From: Gari tellinella
Taxonomy: Eukaryota > Mollusca > Bivalvia > Cardiida > Psammobiidae
DNA: 64,000 bases
NCBI GenBank assembly: GCA_922989275.2
Contig: OV277856.1
Location: 54,631,358 to 54,695,357 of the forward strand
Direction: 5' to 3'
Shown here: one piece after another, positions 1 through 10,199 of the stretch
Layout of the letters: each line of letters begins with the position of its first letter
How positions within the stretch are numbered: the stretch's first letter is position 1
Notes under the pieces: model-generated
Database searches by the model: none
Told to the model about the DNA's origin: nothing
The model's input: the letters and a program-made list of their open reading frames with translations, nothing else
Made by a program: the position numbers and the translations under genes

Positions 1-144
1 TAAAAACTGTTTAAAATGTTGTTTTTAAACCCCATCACCAATATACTGCTTAAGAATCTCTCTAGTCCGGGGTTTGTATGGTAACAGGATTCGATGTGAC
101 GAGTTTTTAGTAAGCTTGTAAATGACCAAATTCTGTTACATTTA

Positions 145-368
145 CAATGGGCAAAACGTTTATACTTTCCCGTTTAAACGCAAACGAAACGCGAACGCAA
201 AACACTTGAATGCATATACATGTAATGACAACTTTGTTATAGTTTGGAGCCTAATCAGACGCCGGGTAACCCGGCGTCTATTCTAATCTGGCTCCAATTT
301 GTTTGCAATGGAAATACTTGTTTTAGCGTAAACGCGTTTATTGGGAAATAATAACATTTTCTCCACAG
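145..368 (-). mobile_element. Family A MITE, diverged A2
   Basis: Flanked by TA on both sides. Both termini are mutated (CAATGGGCAAAACG, CTCCACAG). The hairpin is at 245-305, with a small extra ATTCT in one arm. Confidence 0.8.
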
Positions 369-779
369 TATAATTCGATTACATGCAATGTTTAGAAAAA
401 GACATTTTAAGATTCAGTATTGTCTTTATATTGCTTTTATTTGAAGCGTCTGGTATTTAAGACTAGTGGGCATTTAAATTAAGAAATATCCGTTTAAAAA
501 GAAAGAATGTTTGCGTTAGAGTGACGTATTTTAAGTTTAGAATAAATGATAATTATTCTTTAATCCTTTCACTTCCATTATAAATGAGTCCCACTATGAC
601 ATAATAAACCCTCAAAGTTATTTCGTCTGCAAGTCAGATAATTATGTAGGCTAAATATATACAGGAATCATAGAAGACTAATGCGGACTCACAGATTTTG
701 GGAATAGTTTTCAGGAGATTTATGATACTAATATTTAGACTGATGTGAAATTGAAACCGTAAAATCGATTTACTTATAA
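369..779. other. AT-rich DNA, nothing recognised
   Basis: No ORF of note, no obvious inverted repeat and no match to the families in this window. Confidence 0.5.
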
Positions 780-1003
780 CCCTTTCACTCTCAATGACGC
801 TTTAAAGCGCGTTTGTAACTAGTTGGGGCCTGATCAGACGTAATTAGGACCCACACAGTTTGACTGTCGTATCGACATTTATAAGGTCATACAACATTAA
901 ATATATCTTTGAAATGTGTATTGCAGAAAAAACAACATTGAAGCAGACGACAATAAAGCGATGAAGGGGTAAAATTCTCCCGAATAATTTGATCATGAAA
1001 GGG
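780..1003 (+). mobile_element. Family B MITE, half hairpin
   Basis: The left end is CCCTTTCACTCTCAATGACG after ATAA; the right end is ATCATGAAAGGG followed by TTAA. Only the left arm TTGGGGCCTGATCAGACG of the hairpin is clear. The right third (GAAGCAGACGACAAT ... CTCCCGAATAATTTGATCAT) matches the copy at 59879-60106. Confidence 0.75.
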
Positions 1004-1007
1004 TTAA

Positions 1008-1392
1008 AAGTGGAACTTTACTATATATAGAGCCAAAATGGCATACGCGTGTATGCAAAGTTGAAACATCATAAAGGCTGTTTTTGCTGTTGGATAATCG
1101 GTTGTACCGTGTTTCTTTATCAGAAATAAATTTTTGGCAACACTTAAGTAGAAAATAGACTCGAATATTGCACATCGTATTTTTCCGAACAGAACCGGAC
1201 AATTCACAATCAGGTTCTGTAAACATAAATCAAACACGCCAAACAAATAGATGCTTGTCGAATGCAGAACGGTTTCGGTTGGAAATAAGCCACAATGAAC
1301 TTTTTTCGAATGATTTATTTCATATATTGAACACCTTTTATTGTGCGCAATATAGGAGCAAATAGGCTGTGGAAATTAACCAAGGAAACAAA
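1008..1392. other. Unassigned AT-rich DNA
   Basis: Short open frames only, with no recognisable protein similarity and no repeat structure seen. Confidence 0.4.
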
Positions 1393-1630
1393 ATATCAAT
1401 CCAGGTATGGACCAGCGCGATCCGCAGTGGTGCACCGCGGTCCGTGACGATATCACCACGATCCGCGGTGATAACGATCACGTCCGGCGGCGAGAACCCC
1501 GGTGAGACACCATCACGGACCCATCACTATCCGCGATGGACTGCGGAATACCTCAAATATCATGACGGACAAATACGCCCGTCCGCGGTCGCTGAAATTG
1601 CGACGGACCGCGGATTCTTTAAACATTGCG
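1393..1630. repeat. GC-rich block with CCGCGGT repeats
   Basis: This is an unusually GC-rich island in AT-rich surroundings. It repeats CCGCGGT/ATCCGCGGTG motifs and ends in an imperfect hairpin (GTCCGCGGTCGC ... GCGACGGACCGCGGA, about 1579-1614). A 131-codon frame runs through it, but the sequence looks repetitive rather than protein-like. Its origin is not recognised. Confidence 0.5.
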
Positions 1631-1640
1631 AGACTTGTAC

Positions 1641-2411
1641 TGTATCTCATCATTACTACAATTTTAATGCTTATAATGTAATTGCTTACTTGTCATTCGA
1701 TTCTTATTTTCGCATTAACATTGTTTCTTTATCTGTGTTTATTGCTGTACATGTCTGTTTTTAGGTGACTTGTACTTATTTCGTTATGATTGAATATGTA
1801 AACATTCTTACAATAATTCAATGTCAACTGGTACATTGTATCATCAGTTAATTTAAAGTTAAAATGAAGTCAAGTGCTTGTTCGCTTAGTAAAACGGTTT
1901 AGTTAGTCAACCTATCCCTGTCCATCTGAGAAACACATTTTCAAGCATTTCTTACTTCCGCATAGCAAACATTTTCAATGTTCTATAATTTTTCATTAAA
2001 TATTCTTCGGAAACTGAACATACCGGTATATTCTTTTAGACATAAGTAAAATACTTCCGCCTGTCTTCGAAATTGAAATGTCAAGTTACAAATGCATCGG
2101 GTTATATTTGATAACCACCTTCTTATGGACCACGTGTCAATTGACATGGAGTCTACTTACATAAAGTTTTTCAAAACGTGCTAAGAATTTAAATCATATA
2201 TAGAATACATCAAACAACAAACAAATACATATTCATTTTTGATGCTAGAGACGTTTAGTAGTTGAAAGGTGACTGCAATTCAAGTAGATAGCTCCTACTG
2301 CTTTAACTTTATTTTTCATAAGCAGTCACTTGTCTTAAACACTGAAACCAAGCAGTTTGATTTGTTCTAATACATACTGTTGGCTCACGTTACCCTCGCT
2401 ACTTGGTTATA
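1641..2411. other. Unassigned AT-rich DNA
   Basis: No gene, array or foldback structure was recognised. Confidence 0.4.
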
Positions 2412-2647
2412 TCTATGAAGGACACGCTATTATTTCCGAATAAACGCGTTTACGCTCAATGCATCATCTCCAATGCAAACAGTTTGGAGACTGATTACCC
2501 GGCGTCTGATCAGGCTCCAAACTGTTTGCCACTCCTACTAAAGTTAATATTCAGAATTTTCAAACAGTTGTCATTTTCTGTTTTTGTTTGCAATGCGTTA
2601 ACGTTTCGTTTGCGTTTACACGGGAACGAATAACGTCTTATCCACTG
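2412..2647 (+). mobile_element. Family A MITE, A2
   Basis: The right end TTATCCACTG is followed by TA; the left end is eroded. The hairpin at 2478-2532 has lost part of its left arm (GAGACTGATTACCCGG). Confidence 0.8.
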
Positions 2648-2649
2648 TA

Positions 2650-3100
2650 CCTATGAAACAATCCCTGAGGTCTGCTCTACTCGGGAAAACACGAGCCAGT
2701 CTTGCCCAGCCTATTCCAGCACGCCCAATTTGCCTAGTAATCAATGGGCTTTAATCATGGGCTCTGATATCACACGGGCTCTTCAATCATTATCTACAGC
2801 TCATTAATCACGTGACCACGGGAGGGCACACGAGCCCATCATCTTCCTTTGTCCCGGACAACTTTGGTCCAGTGGTCAAAACGCCGTGGTTAGAAGAGTT
2901 TGTTTTAAGTTTTACAAAACCACAGAACGTCTGCCTCTAATTTAAGTAACGATGAGAAACGATTGAGGGTTTGTTCAGCCTGCTTCAGTTTACATAGAGG
3001 GTGTCATGCCACCCCTGTCCTGTAACAATATGCCTGAAATGATGAGATGTTAGCTGGACCACTTGGGTTACATTGCTGTTTCAGACGGGTGGTAATGAAA
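2650..3100. other. Unique, moderately GC-rich DNA upstream of PRDM8
   Basis: No repeat family is recognised here. It is less AT-rich than its surroundings and lies within 1.2 kb of the first identified PRDM8 exon. It could hold an upstream exon, promoter or enhancer, but I could not define splice sites or a matching reading frame. Confidence 0.3.
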
Positions 3101-3406
3101 CAGTGCACCCTCCGTACAACGGCCCACCGAACAACGATTCCCTCCTTACATCAATGCTTGTTGCTGTTTCCCAAAACAATTAGACTTATGTCTAAATTTT
3201 TCACTGTTTCAATATCGTCTACTTAAAAATGTCGTTTGCTGTTTTTTTTCTAAAAGATATATATTGGATATTTGGACCGAACTTCATAATGACGAGGGAC
3301 AAAACATTAGTCAATTCTTAATCCCCACTATATATATAACAATCCTTCCGAACAACTTACACACTCTTAGTATCCAATTGGATGTTGTTGTAGACAGGGA
3401 ACACTG
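3101..3406 (-). mobile_element. Family C MITE, hairpin lost
   Basis: The left end is CAGTGCACCCTCCGTACAAC; the right end is TGTAGACAGGGAACACTG followed by TA. The interior motifs TCAATATCGTCTACTTAAAAA and CATAATGACGAG are kept, but the central hairpin is replaced by unrelated AT-rich sequence. Confidence 0.75.
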
Positions 3407-3490
3407 TAGTGTCGTAGCATAGTTAAAATGTATGCGCTTATTAGGTAAAACTTTTTATCATGTCTTGATTCGCACTAGATACCAATCATA

Positions 3491-3733
3491 AAGTGGAAAA
3501 GAGTTATTTTTCCCCGTTTAAACGCAAACGAAACGCAAACACAGTGCAATAAAATACAGAAAAAAAACTTTTTGACAATTTTGAATGTTGATTTTAACTA
3601 GGAATGCAAACAGTTAGGAGCCTGATCAGACGCTGGGTTACACGGCGTCTGATCTGGCTCCAAACTGTTTGCATTTTATATAATAGTTTTAGCGAAACGC
3701 AATTATTGGGAAAGAACAACGCTTTCTTCACTG
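3491..3733 (-). mobile_element. Family A MITE, A2
   Basis: TA flanks both ends. The hairpin is at 3605-3674 and has one loop substitution pair (GCTGGGTTACACGGC). It ends about 80 bp before the first identified PRDM8 exon. Confidence 0.88.
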
Positions 3734-3814
3734 TACTATCAAGTTGTACAGAATACAATTGAACAAGGATATTTCCAGAATTTGAAACAGGCTTTTTTTA
3801 TTTGTCTTTTGTAG

Positions 3815-3957
3815 GTATAACAATGGGAGTTATAACGGAGATTGATATTGACTACGGGAGGATATTTGGACCGTTCCCTGCTGTTGGTCACATTCCACAG
3901 GCACACTTTATAGGACTCCTCAGTACAGATGATAGAAGTGAAGCCAGGAGTATTAAG
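3815..3957 (+). CDS. PRDM8: PRDM8 exon, N-terminal PR/SET part
   Basis: The acceptor is TTTTGTAG just before 3815 and the donor is AAG|GTACGA after 3957. The exon encodes a stretch with IFGPF and FIGLLSTDDR, matching the start of the PRDM8 SET fold. The first two bases complete a codon from an upstream exon. Alternatively translation begins at the ATG at 3823 (context CAACAATGG). No convincing upstream coding exon was found in 1-3814. The exon ends in phase 0. Confidence 0.85.
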
Positions 3958-6900
3958 GTACGAGTCAATAGTATTAGTAAATAGTACAGTGGAGAATCTG
4001 TTATTCTTTCCCAATAAACGCGTTTACGCTAACACTATTATTTGCAGTGCAAACAGTTTGGAGCCAGATCAGACGCCGGGTAACCCGGCGTCTGATCAGG
4101 CTCCAAACTGTTTGCCACCAAGATAAACAAGAATTATCAGAATTGTCCAAAGGTTGTTCTTTTCTACGTTTTAGTGCTTTGCGTTTGCGTACGTTTGCGT
4201 TTAAACGGGAAAGAATAACAGATTCTCCACTGTAATACCATTCGAAAGTTTTCTGCTCTATACAAGTTTTTGTTAATTTAAGTCCTAAGCTTTATGGAAA
4301 TACTACAACGGAAGGTATTTGGTGATCATATCTGTATCAACATAATGTGTTCTTTCTACAAGAAAAGTTTGCTATAAAATGTGATAGAGTACACTACACG
4401 ATAGTATTGAGACACTTAGTACAACCTCTTAAATAATGCTTGTAAGACTTAATACCATTGGTTACATACATTTTATTTAAATGTATATCACATGATAAAA
4501 GATAATACACATGTAATATACATTTAATATTATGTTATATTACATGTATTCTATAATCGTTAGCAAGCGCTTAAACATAGACTGACGCTGATTTCAATTT
4601 TTTTTTTGCAGATTGATTTGAACGACCGTAGTCTAGGTAACTCGTGGTTGCCGTACGTTCAACCGGCCCGAACTATGGAGGAACAGAATGTCGAAGCCTA
4701 TACCAAGGACGGACTTATATACTACAGGTAGGCAAACGCCGTATAGTGTTCCCTCCCTACAACAACACCCAATGGGAGACAAATATTGTGTGTGTTGTTC
4801 GGGGGAAGCTATTATAGAGACGGAAAATGAAGACTTGGCTTGCACTTGCAAACAGCTTGAATCCAGCTCAGACGCCGCGTAACGCGGCGTCTGATCTGGA
4901 TTCAAACTGTTTGTCACTCGTCATTATACTTCTTCTGTCAAAATGTCCACTAATATGTAACTTTGAGAAAAACAGCTGACGACAATTTTCAGCAGAGGGT
5001 ATTGCAGCAGTGAAAACGTTAGATATATTTGTCTTGTTTGGGGACCAGCGGCAAACTTTGTTGTAAGGATGCATTCGTTGTACGTATTTAGAAACAATAA
5101 AGCGTATGTCTGAAAAGGATCATTTGATACAGTGGAGAATCTGTTATTCTTTCCCGTTTAAACGCAAACGTACGCAAACGCAAAGCACTAAAACGTAGAA
5201 AAGAACAACTTTTGGACAATTCTGATAATTCTTGTTTATCTTGGTGGCAAACAGTTTGGAGCCTGATCAGACGCCGGGTTACCCGGCGTCTGATCTGGCT
5301 CCAAACTGTTTGTATTGGAAATAATAGTTTTAGCGTAAACGCGTTTATTGGGAAAGAATAACAGATTCTCCACTGTAAGAAACAATAAACTGTATGTCTG
5401 AAAAGGATCATTTGATACATCTACAATGTAGTATACCCACTCATACCAAATGCATTGAATATTATCATTTGAAAGGGTAAAAGCAAAGAAAAGGCAGCAT
5501 AAAGAATGCCTCATTTGTTAGAATTGAACTTATATTTTTAAATCATTAATGAAAATATGAACCATAGCAACAAAATTAGGTGGACATTCGTTGGTATTAA
5601 TGGACATATTTTAAAGTTGACTTTGGGAATTCTTAAACCGATACCTAGTTTATTCTTTGAAATAATTCTTTGAACTATACTCTTTATTATCCGAATAGGG
5701 TATTCATCATACCTGCTTTAAATTTAATCTAAATAGTTTGTAACCTTCATATGTAAGTGAAATGTGTCTACCTGGTTGACTAGCGCCAATGGATTAACCC
5801 ATTACCCCATCAAAATGCCTTTTAACGCATTTTTTTTATTTCTCCACTGAAGAAAATAGTTCTAATTTATACAGTTATGAATGTATATCATAAGAAATAA
5901 TTTCTATTTTCTAGAAGATGTTAGCTTCAAGCAGGTTGAAAGAAAAGCAGAATGTCCCTTAAGGCACATTCTGCTTTACTTTAACCTGCTTTAAGTGGCC
6001 TCCTATCTTCAATACTAGAAACATGCTATGGGGTAACGGGTTAAGAGTACAACTAGCCAATAAAGACAATTAACTCTTTGAACACTAAGTATCTCTTGTT
6101 GATTATTATGTTCCCATGTGAATATTTTTAGTTACAAAAGCATCAAACAATCTACTTGGATTTCTGGGTAGTTTAATAAATACTGGTCTATATTAGTAAC
6201 CGTGTGCACCCAAATCAGAGTACTCCATCAGAATCCCTCTGATATGGATCTACACTGTTTGCAAATGTAATGAGTATATTTAAAACAGGTCCATGGTGTT
6301 GAAAAAGATAAGATACATACTCGCAAACCATCATTTTCATTGCTGACTGTAATAGGTTATGGATTTTAACACAATATCCTCCACAGTCACAATTACGAAA
6401 ACAGTAAATCAAGAATTTTCAAATTGTCAATGTGTATACCATATCGACTTACAGAGATATATTTGAAATGATAATTGGCAAATAATGCATACCCGGATGA
6501 GACATTGGTTGTCATAACAAGTGTTGCACTGCTTGTTTCTTATACATGTAATTTATATTTCAGATATATGAGGTTATGTTAAATTGATCCCATTCCATCT
6601 CCTAACAACAAATAACTTGAGCCAATCATAACATGGAGTATGATACATGTACTATCAGTACATTGGTCTCTTAAATATAATTAGGATAGGCGCTCAAATC
6701 TTCATTTTCTTTTATTCCTGTTGTGTTTCAGAACCTTGCGGATAGTACGGGCGGACGAGGAACTACTCGTGTGGTACAGTAAAGACTTTGGCCAAATCTT
6801 GGACATCCCTGATATCAAACGGCAACTTGAACATGGTAAGAAAACCTCTAGCACGCTGGGAAACTTTCGTCTCTCAGATTTATCGTCAGCAGCAATCCCA

Positions 6901-9164
6901 AGATTAGACTAACAGTGGGGAAGACGGTATTCTTTCTCCTTTATACAAAACGCAAAGGCAAAACACTACAACATAGAAAGTAGCAACTGTTTGACAATCC
7001 TTACTTTTCATTTCAATCTCCGCAGCAATCAGTTTAGAGCCTGATCAGACGCCGGATTACCCCGCGTCTGGTCTGATTCCAAACTGTTTGCACTAGGAAT
7101 AAAAGCTTTAGCGTCAAGCGTTCTATACTGTTTGCAATGGAAAAAATAGTTTTAGCATAACGCGTTTATTGGGAAAGAATAACATCCTCTCAACTGTACC
7201 TGTAAATGCTTACGAAGCCATTACCAGAATGGCAAGCGGTGTTCATTTAAAAACGACGCTGAATTACTTGATCTCTTATCTGTATCCAAACTGTTTGCAA
7301 AATCATCTCAAGTCTACCAACAGCAGATGGTAAATAGTCTTACAGTCACATTAATCATGATATGTAAGGATTTTAAATATTTGTTCGTGTAAAGTCTATG
7401 ATTAAGCAGATAGAAACCATTTTCAACATTATCAATGAGTTCTCTATAGTAAATAAGACTTATGAACATTCTTTTCCCAAATGTCTTTTAAAACCACGAT
7501 TTCCATCAGCAGTGACACAAATTTTTCTTAAATTGGAGAAGACGTTATTCTTTCCCAATAAACACGTATATGCTAAAACTATTATTTTCAAAGCAAACAG
7601 TTTGAAGCCAGATCAGACGCTTCAAAACTTCAAACTGCTTGCCGTTCAGAATAGTTTAAGCATTTAGAAATGTCAAAACGTTGTCTTTTCTACAGGTCAT
7701 TGCAATGCATTAGCGGTTTGTTTGCGTTTAAACGGAAAAGATTAATTTCTTCTTTACTGTATAAGGAACTGATTCTTGTACATGTACGCCTTTCAAACAT
7801 ATACAGTCGCCGATATATTGAACTGGTTTCAGTCAAATTCACCTTTATTTCAACAGTTTGATTTTATTTTTACAACATTGCTCGAGTTGAACATAGCATT
7901 TTAAAATTTGAACGTGGATTGGCGAGAGGTATCGAAATTCGACTCGTGTAAATACTCAAAATTTTCTTTGCAAAACCGTTTGATATATGATATAATTCCT
8001 TGTGCTTCGTTTAATTTGTGAATATTTGACTTATTTAAATACATGTACATGGTTAATACATAACAGTGTATAAATAAAAGGATATTGTATAAGATAGTTT
8101 TAATTGTATATTTTTTATTTTCAGATGACAATGCTGTCTTCACATGTGAATACTGCAAAGAGAGGTTCAGATTCCTTTTCCCTCTCATTGCGCATGTGCG
8201 GTTTAAATGCACCAGAAATGTTCAGCGACCAACACCGGCCGATAAAGAAAGTACTGAAACAGAAACGCGAGAACAGTTCTCCCCGAGGACCAGCGAATCT
8301 AAATCACGGTCGTTCATTTCCGATCATAATATACAAACTTTGAAACGAAGTTCTGACTCTGAACACTGTTCAGTTCCCCATAAAAGACTGTCAGTGGAAG
8401 TAAGTGAGGAAAATAACAATGATAAAATTCCAAGGAAAACGTCACCCTCGGTGAAAAGTGACACTGTTTCAAGTGAAGGGTTCAGTGCATTCCGTAAAGT
8501 GGAAAAGTCTCACACGGAAGATGTACCAGTGTCGGCAAATAATATTCTCAGTATGAGAGAGGCGTCTGATAAGTCCGAAGTCAGGACGTTTTTCACTAAA
8601 CAGTCTATGCAGTCAAACCGCTTTAATGATACACTTACCACTGGACTCGGGATGCTGATGCCGAACTGGTTTGCTCATCAATCATCCGGAGGTCAGGCGT
8701 ATCTAGATCCGCGCTTGTATTCTGACCGTTTACCTACGTCATCAGCTGAGAAAATTGACGTCATTAATCGAATAAACGGAATGAACGCTAATGCCATGAG
8801 AAATTTCCAAAACAGTGAATTAATGAATAGACAGAATATAATGTTAATGGAACAACTTAGAAAATCTCAATTACCAGCGATTCCAGCAGCCAATCCAATG
8901 GTTGAAAAACTCTTGTCCACTACTACAGCACCCACATTGCTTCAGCGCCCTCTACAACAACTGAACTTAGCTCAGAACTGGTGCGCTAAATGTAACGCCA
9001 CTTTTCGCATGACAAGCGATCTCGTGTATCACATGAGATCTCACCATAAACGAGAGTTTGATCCGATGAAGCGTAAACGAGAGGACAAATTACAGTGCAG
9101 CGTGTGTAAGGAAACATTCAAGGAGCGTCACCATCTTACACGGCATATGACGTCACATGCATGA
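3815..9164 (+). CDS. PRDM8: PRDM8 orthologue, four exons (5' end uncertain)
   Basis: Joined exons 3815-3957, 4612-4727, 6732-6835 and 8125-9164 give one open frame: 464 residues if it starts at the ATG at 3823. All introns are GT-AG and the phases match. The order is a PR/SET domain (about residues 1-115), a C2HC finger (C126, C129, H142, C147), a long Ser/Asn-rich linker, and two C-terminal C2H2 fingers (C405/C408/H421/H425 and C443/C446/H459/H463). Recognition rests on the signatures EEQNVEAYTKDG and EELLVW in the SET part, and QNWCAKCNATFRMTSDLVYH and ERHHLTRHMTSH at the end, which I recognise as characteristic of vertebrate PRDM8. PRDM8 is a nuclear transcriptional repressor of neural development, reported to work with the bHLH factor BHLHE22. 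That role is family knowledge, not seen here. Vertebrate PRDM8 has about 30 residues before the part matched by the first exon, so an upstream exon is likely. Confidence 0.93.
3987..4232 (+). mobile_element. Family A MITE, A1, in PRDM8 intron
   Basis: A full-length copy with TIR CAGTGGAGAATCTGTTATTC and its inverse, flanked by TA. The hairpin is intact (GCCGGGTAACCCGGC loop region). It starts 29 bp downstream of the PRDM8 splice donor at 3958. Confidence 0.97.
4612..4727 (+). CDS. PRDM8: PRDM8 exon, central PR/SET part
   Basis: The acceptor is a T-tract plus GCAG ending at 4611 and the donor is ACTACAG|GTAGG after 4727. It encodes RSLGNSWLPYVQPAR and EEQNVEAYTKDG, a PR-domain block strongly like vertebrate PRDM8. 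It starts in phase 0 and ends two bases into a codon, which the first base of the next exon completes as Arg. Confidence 0.93.
4744..5080 (+). mobile_element. Family C MITE in PRDM8 intron
   Basis: Left end TAGTGTTCCCTCCCTACAAC after TA; the right end is truncated (TTGTAAGGATGCATTCGTTG). The hairpin at 4849-4915 pairs GAATCCAGCTCAGACGCCGC with its complement. It begins 16 bp after the PRDM8 exon that ends at 4727. Confidence 0.88.
5089..5129 (+). repeat. 41-bp direct repeat, left copy
   Basis: TAGAAACAATAAAGCG... ending GGATCATTTGATA directly before the family A element. The partner lies at 5376-5417 directly after it, with a few differences. Both copies start and end with TA. Confidence 0.9.
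5130..5375 (-). mobile_element. Family A MITE, A1, between direct repeats
   Basis: An intact A1 copy with a perfect terminal inverted repeat. It sits exactly between two ~41-bp direct repeats instead of a simple TA duplication. Confidence 0.97.
5376..5417 (+). repeat. 41-bp direct repeat, right copy
   Basis: The partner of 5089-5129; it reads TAAGAAACAATAAACTG... and ends CATTTGATA. Confidence 0.9.
5798..6040 (+). mobile_element. Family E piggyBac-like MITE in PRDM8 intron
   Basis: TTAA is duplicated on both sides and the TIRs are CCCATTACCCCAT ... ATGGGGTAACGGG. The central palindrome reads AAAGCAGAATGTCCCTTAAGG and its complement. TTAA plus terminal CCC fits piggyBac-type transposition. 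There is no coding capacity. Confidence 0.93.
6041..6731. other. PRDM8 intron remainder
   Basis: Mostly unassigned. Around 6205-6265 is a degenerate hairpin-core remnant (CCCAAATCAGAGT ... GATCTACACTGTTTGC). The polypyrimidine tract and acceptor for the next exon are at the end. Confidence 0.5.
6732..6835 (+). CDS. PRDM8: PRDM8 exon, C-terminal PR/SET part
   Basis: The acceptor TTGTGTTTCAG ends at 6731 and the donor is CATG|GTAAG after 6835. It encodes TLRIVRADEELLVWYSKDF, the end of the SET fold carrying the EELLVWY motif. The last base starts a codon completed in the following exon as Asp. Confidence 0.93.
6913..7196 (-). mobile_element. Family A MITE, A2, with internal duplication
   Basis: Left TAA|CAGTGGGGAAGACGG; right CCTCTCAACTG|TA. 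About 35 bp right of the hairpin is duplicated (the segment ACTGTTTGCANTGGAA...TTTTAGCGT occurs twice), making it longer than the family norm. It lies in the last PRDM8 intron. Confidence 0.85.
7531..7759 (+). mobile_element. Family A MITE, A2, eroded hairpin
   Basis: Termini AATTGGAGAAGACG and TTCTTTACTG|TA. The hairpin has collapsed to CAAACAGTTTGAAGCCAGATC...CTTCAAACTGCTTGCC without the apical stem. Confidence 0.8.
7762..8124. other. 3' part of last PRDM8 intron
   Basis: AT-rich, no repeat family recognised. The acceptor tract TTTTTTATTTTCAG lies at its end. Confidence 0.6.
8125..9164 (+). CDS. PRDM8: PRDM8 last exon, linker and three zinc fingers
   Basis: The acceptor TTTTATTTTCAG ends at 8124 and the stop TGA is at 9162-9164. 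The exon begins with a C2HC finger (CEYC ... HVRFKC). Then comes about 255 residues of low-conservation linker rich in Ser, Asn and charged residues. It ends with two C2H2 fingers separated by a basic KRKRED stretch, a plausible nuclear localisation signal. The last seven residues, RHMTSHA, are encoded by DNA that is also the first unit of a 57-bp tandem array running on past the stop. Confidence 0.96.
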
Positions 9165-9823
9165 CTAGATTAAAACATATTGAACTGCCATCTGACACGG
9201 CATATGACGTCACATTCATGACTTGATTAAAACATATTGAACTGCCATCTGACGCGGCATATGACGCCACATGCATGACTAGACAAAACATATTGAACTG
9301 CCATCTGACACGGCATATGACGTCACATTCATGACTTGATTAAAACATATTGAACTGCCATCTGACGCGGCATATGACGTCACATGCATGATTAGATAAA
9401 AACATATTGCACTGCCATCTGACGCGGCATATGACGTCACATGCATGACTAGATTAAAACATATTGAACTGCCATCTGACACGGCATAAGACGTCACATT
9501 CATGACTTGATTAAAACATATTGAACTGCCATCTGACGCGGCATATGATGTCACATGCATGATTAGATAAAAACATATTGAACTGCCATCTGACGCGGCA
9601 TATGACTTCACATGCATGACTAGATTAAAACGTATTGAACTGCCATCTGACACGGCATATGACGTCACATTAATGACTTGATTAAAACATATTGAATTGC
9701 AATCTGACGCGGCATATGAATACACATGCACAACTAGATTAAAACATATTGAACGGCCATCTGACACGATATATGACGTCACAGGCATGATTACATGTAG
9801 AATCAAACATATAGAATTGCCAC
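9141..9823 (+). repeat. 57-bp minisatellite seeded by the PRDM8 stop region
   Basis: There are twelve units, starting at 9141, 9198, 9255, 9311, 9368, 9425, 9482, 9539, 9596, 9653, 9710 and 9767. Every spacing is 57 bp except one of 56. Each begins CGGCATATGACGTCACAT, and the first is coding (R-H-M-T-S-H-A-stop). Seven of the twelve keep an exact TGACGTCA, the cAMP-response-element palindrome. Unit types alternate (CATGACTAG, CATGACTTG, CATGATTAG); units 5-7 and 8-10 repeat as a 171-bp trimer. The array would lie in the PRDM8 3' UTR or just beyond it. Because 57 is a multiple of three, a long frame stays open on the minus strand; I treat that as an artefact. Confidence 0.95.
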
Positions 9824-9845
9824 GCGCGACTTAAGAACCCAATTC

Positions 9846-10041
9846 ACCCCTTTACTACCTTTCCCGGAGTACAATAGTAATTTGCAAACAGTTTGGATCC
9901 TGATCAGACCCGCATAACGAGGCGTCTGATAAGGATCAAAATAGTTTGACTCTCATATCAAAATATTTGAAGTCAAACTACTTTAAACTTAAATGTGAGA
10001 ATTTAATGTTTAAAACTGATGACGTCATGGCAGTGAAGAGG
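9846..10041 (+). mobile_element. Family B MITE
   Basis: The interior matches the copy at 39146-39344: CCGGAGTACA, a hairpin with GGATCCTGATCAGACC, then TGAGAATTTAATGTTTAAAA, TGATGACGTCATGGCAGTGAAGAGG. Ends are diverged and no clean TTAA pair is visible. Confidence 0.75.
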
Positions 10042-10199
10042 TTTATGCACCCTGCTAAGAAGAAGATCATCAAAAAGTACAAGACACAGCAGAGACAACC
10101 AAAGAATGCCGTCTTATTTGGGTTCTATCCTTTAATAAGAATATATTTTCACCAATACTGATAGATCAAAAATGTGCTTGGCACACACATTTATACTAA

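Noticed and set aside
230..310. Bacterial-style terminators
   Set aside because: The many GC-rich hairpins are centres of MITEs, not followed by T-tracts, in a eukaryotic context.
1369..1764. 131-codon frame through the GC-rich block
   Set aside because: Amino-acid content follows the CCGCGGT repeats and runs out into AT-rich sequence; no domain seen.
8104..8343. 79-codon frame overlapping the last PRDM8 exon
   Set aside because: An alternate frame of the zinc-finger exon; the PRDM8 frame is strongly supported by conserved motifs.
9279..9806. 175-codon open frame on the minus strand with repeated SYAASDGSSICF peptides
   Set aside because: It is the complement of the 57-bp minisatellite; the unit length is a multiple of three, so the frame stays open by construction. 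No known domain.
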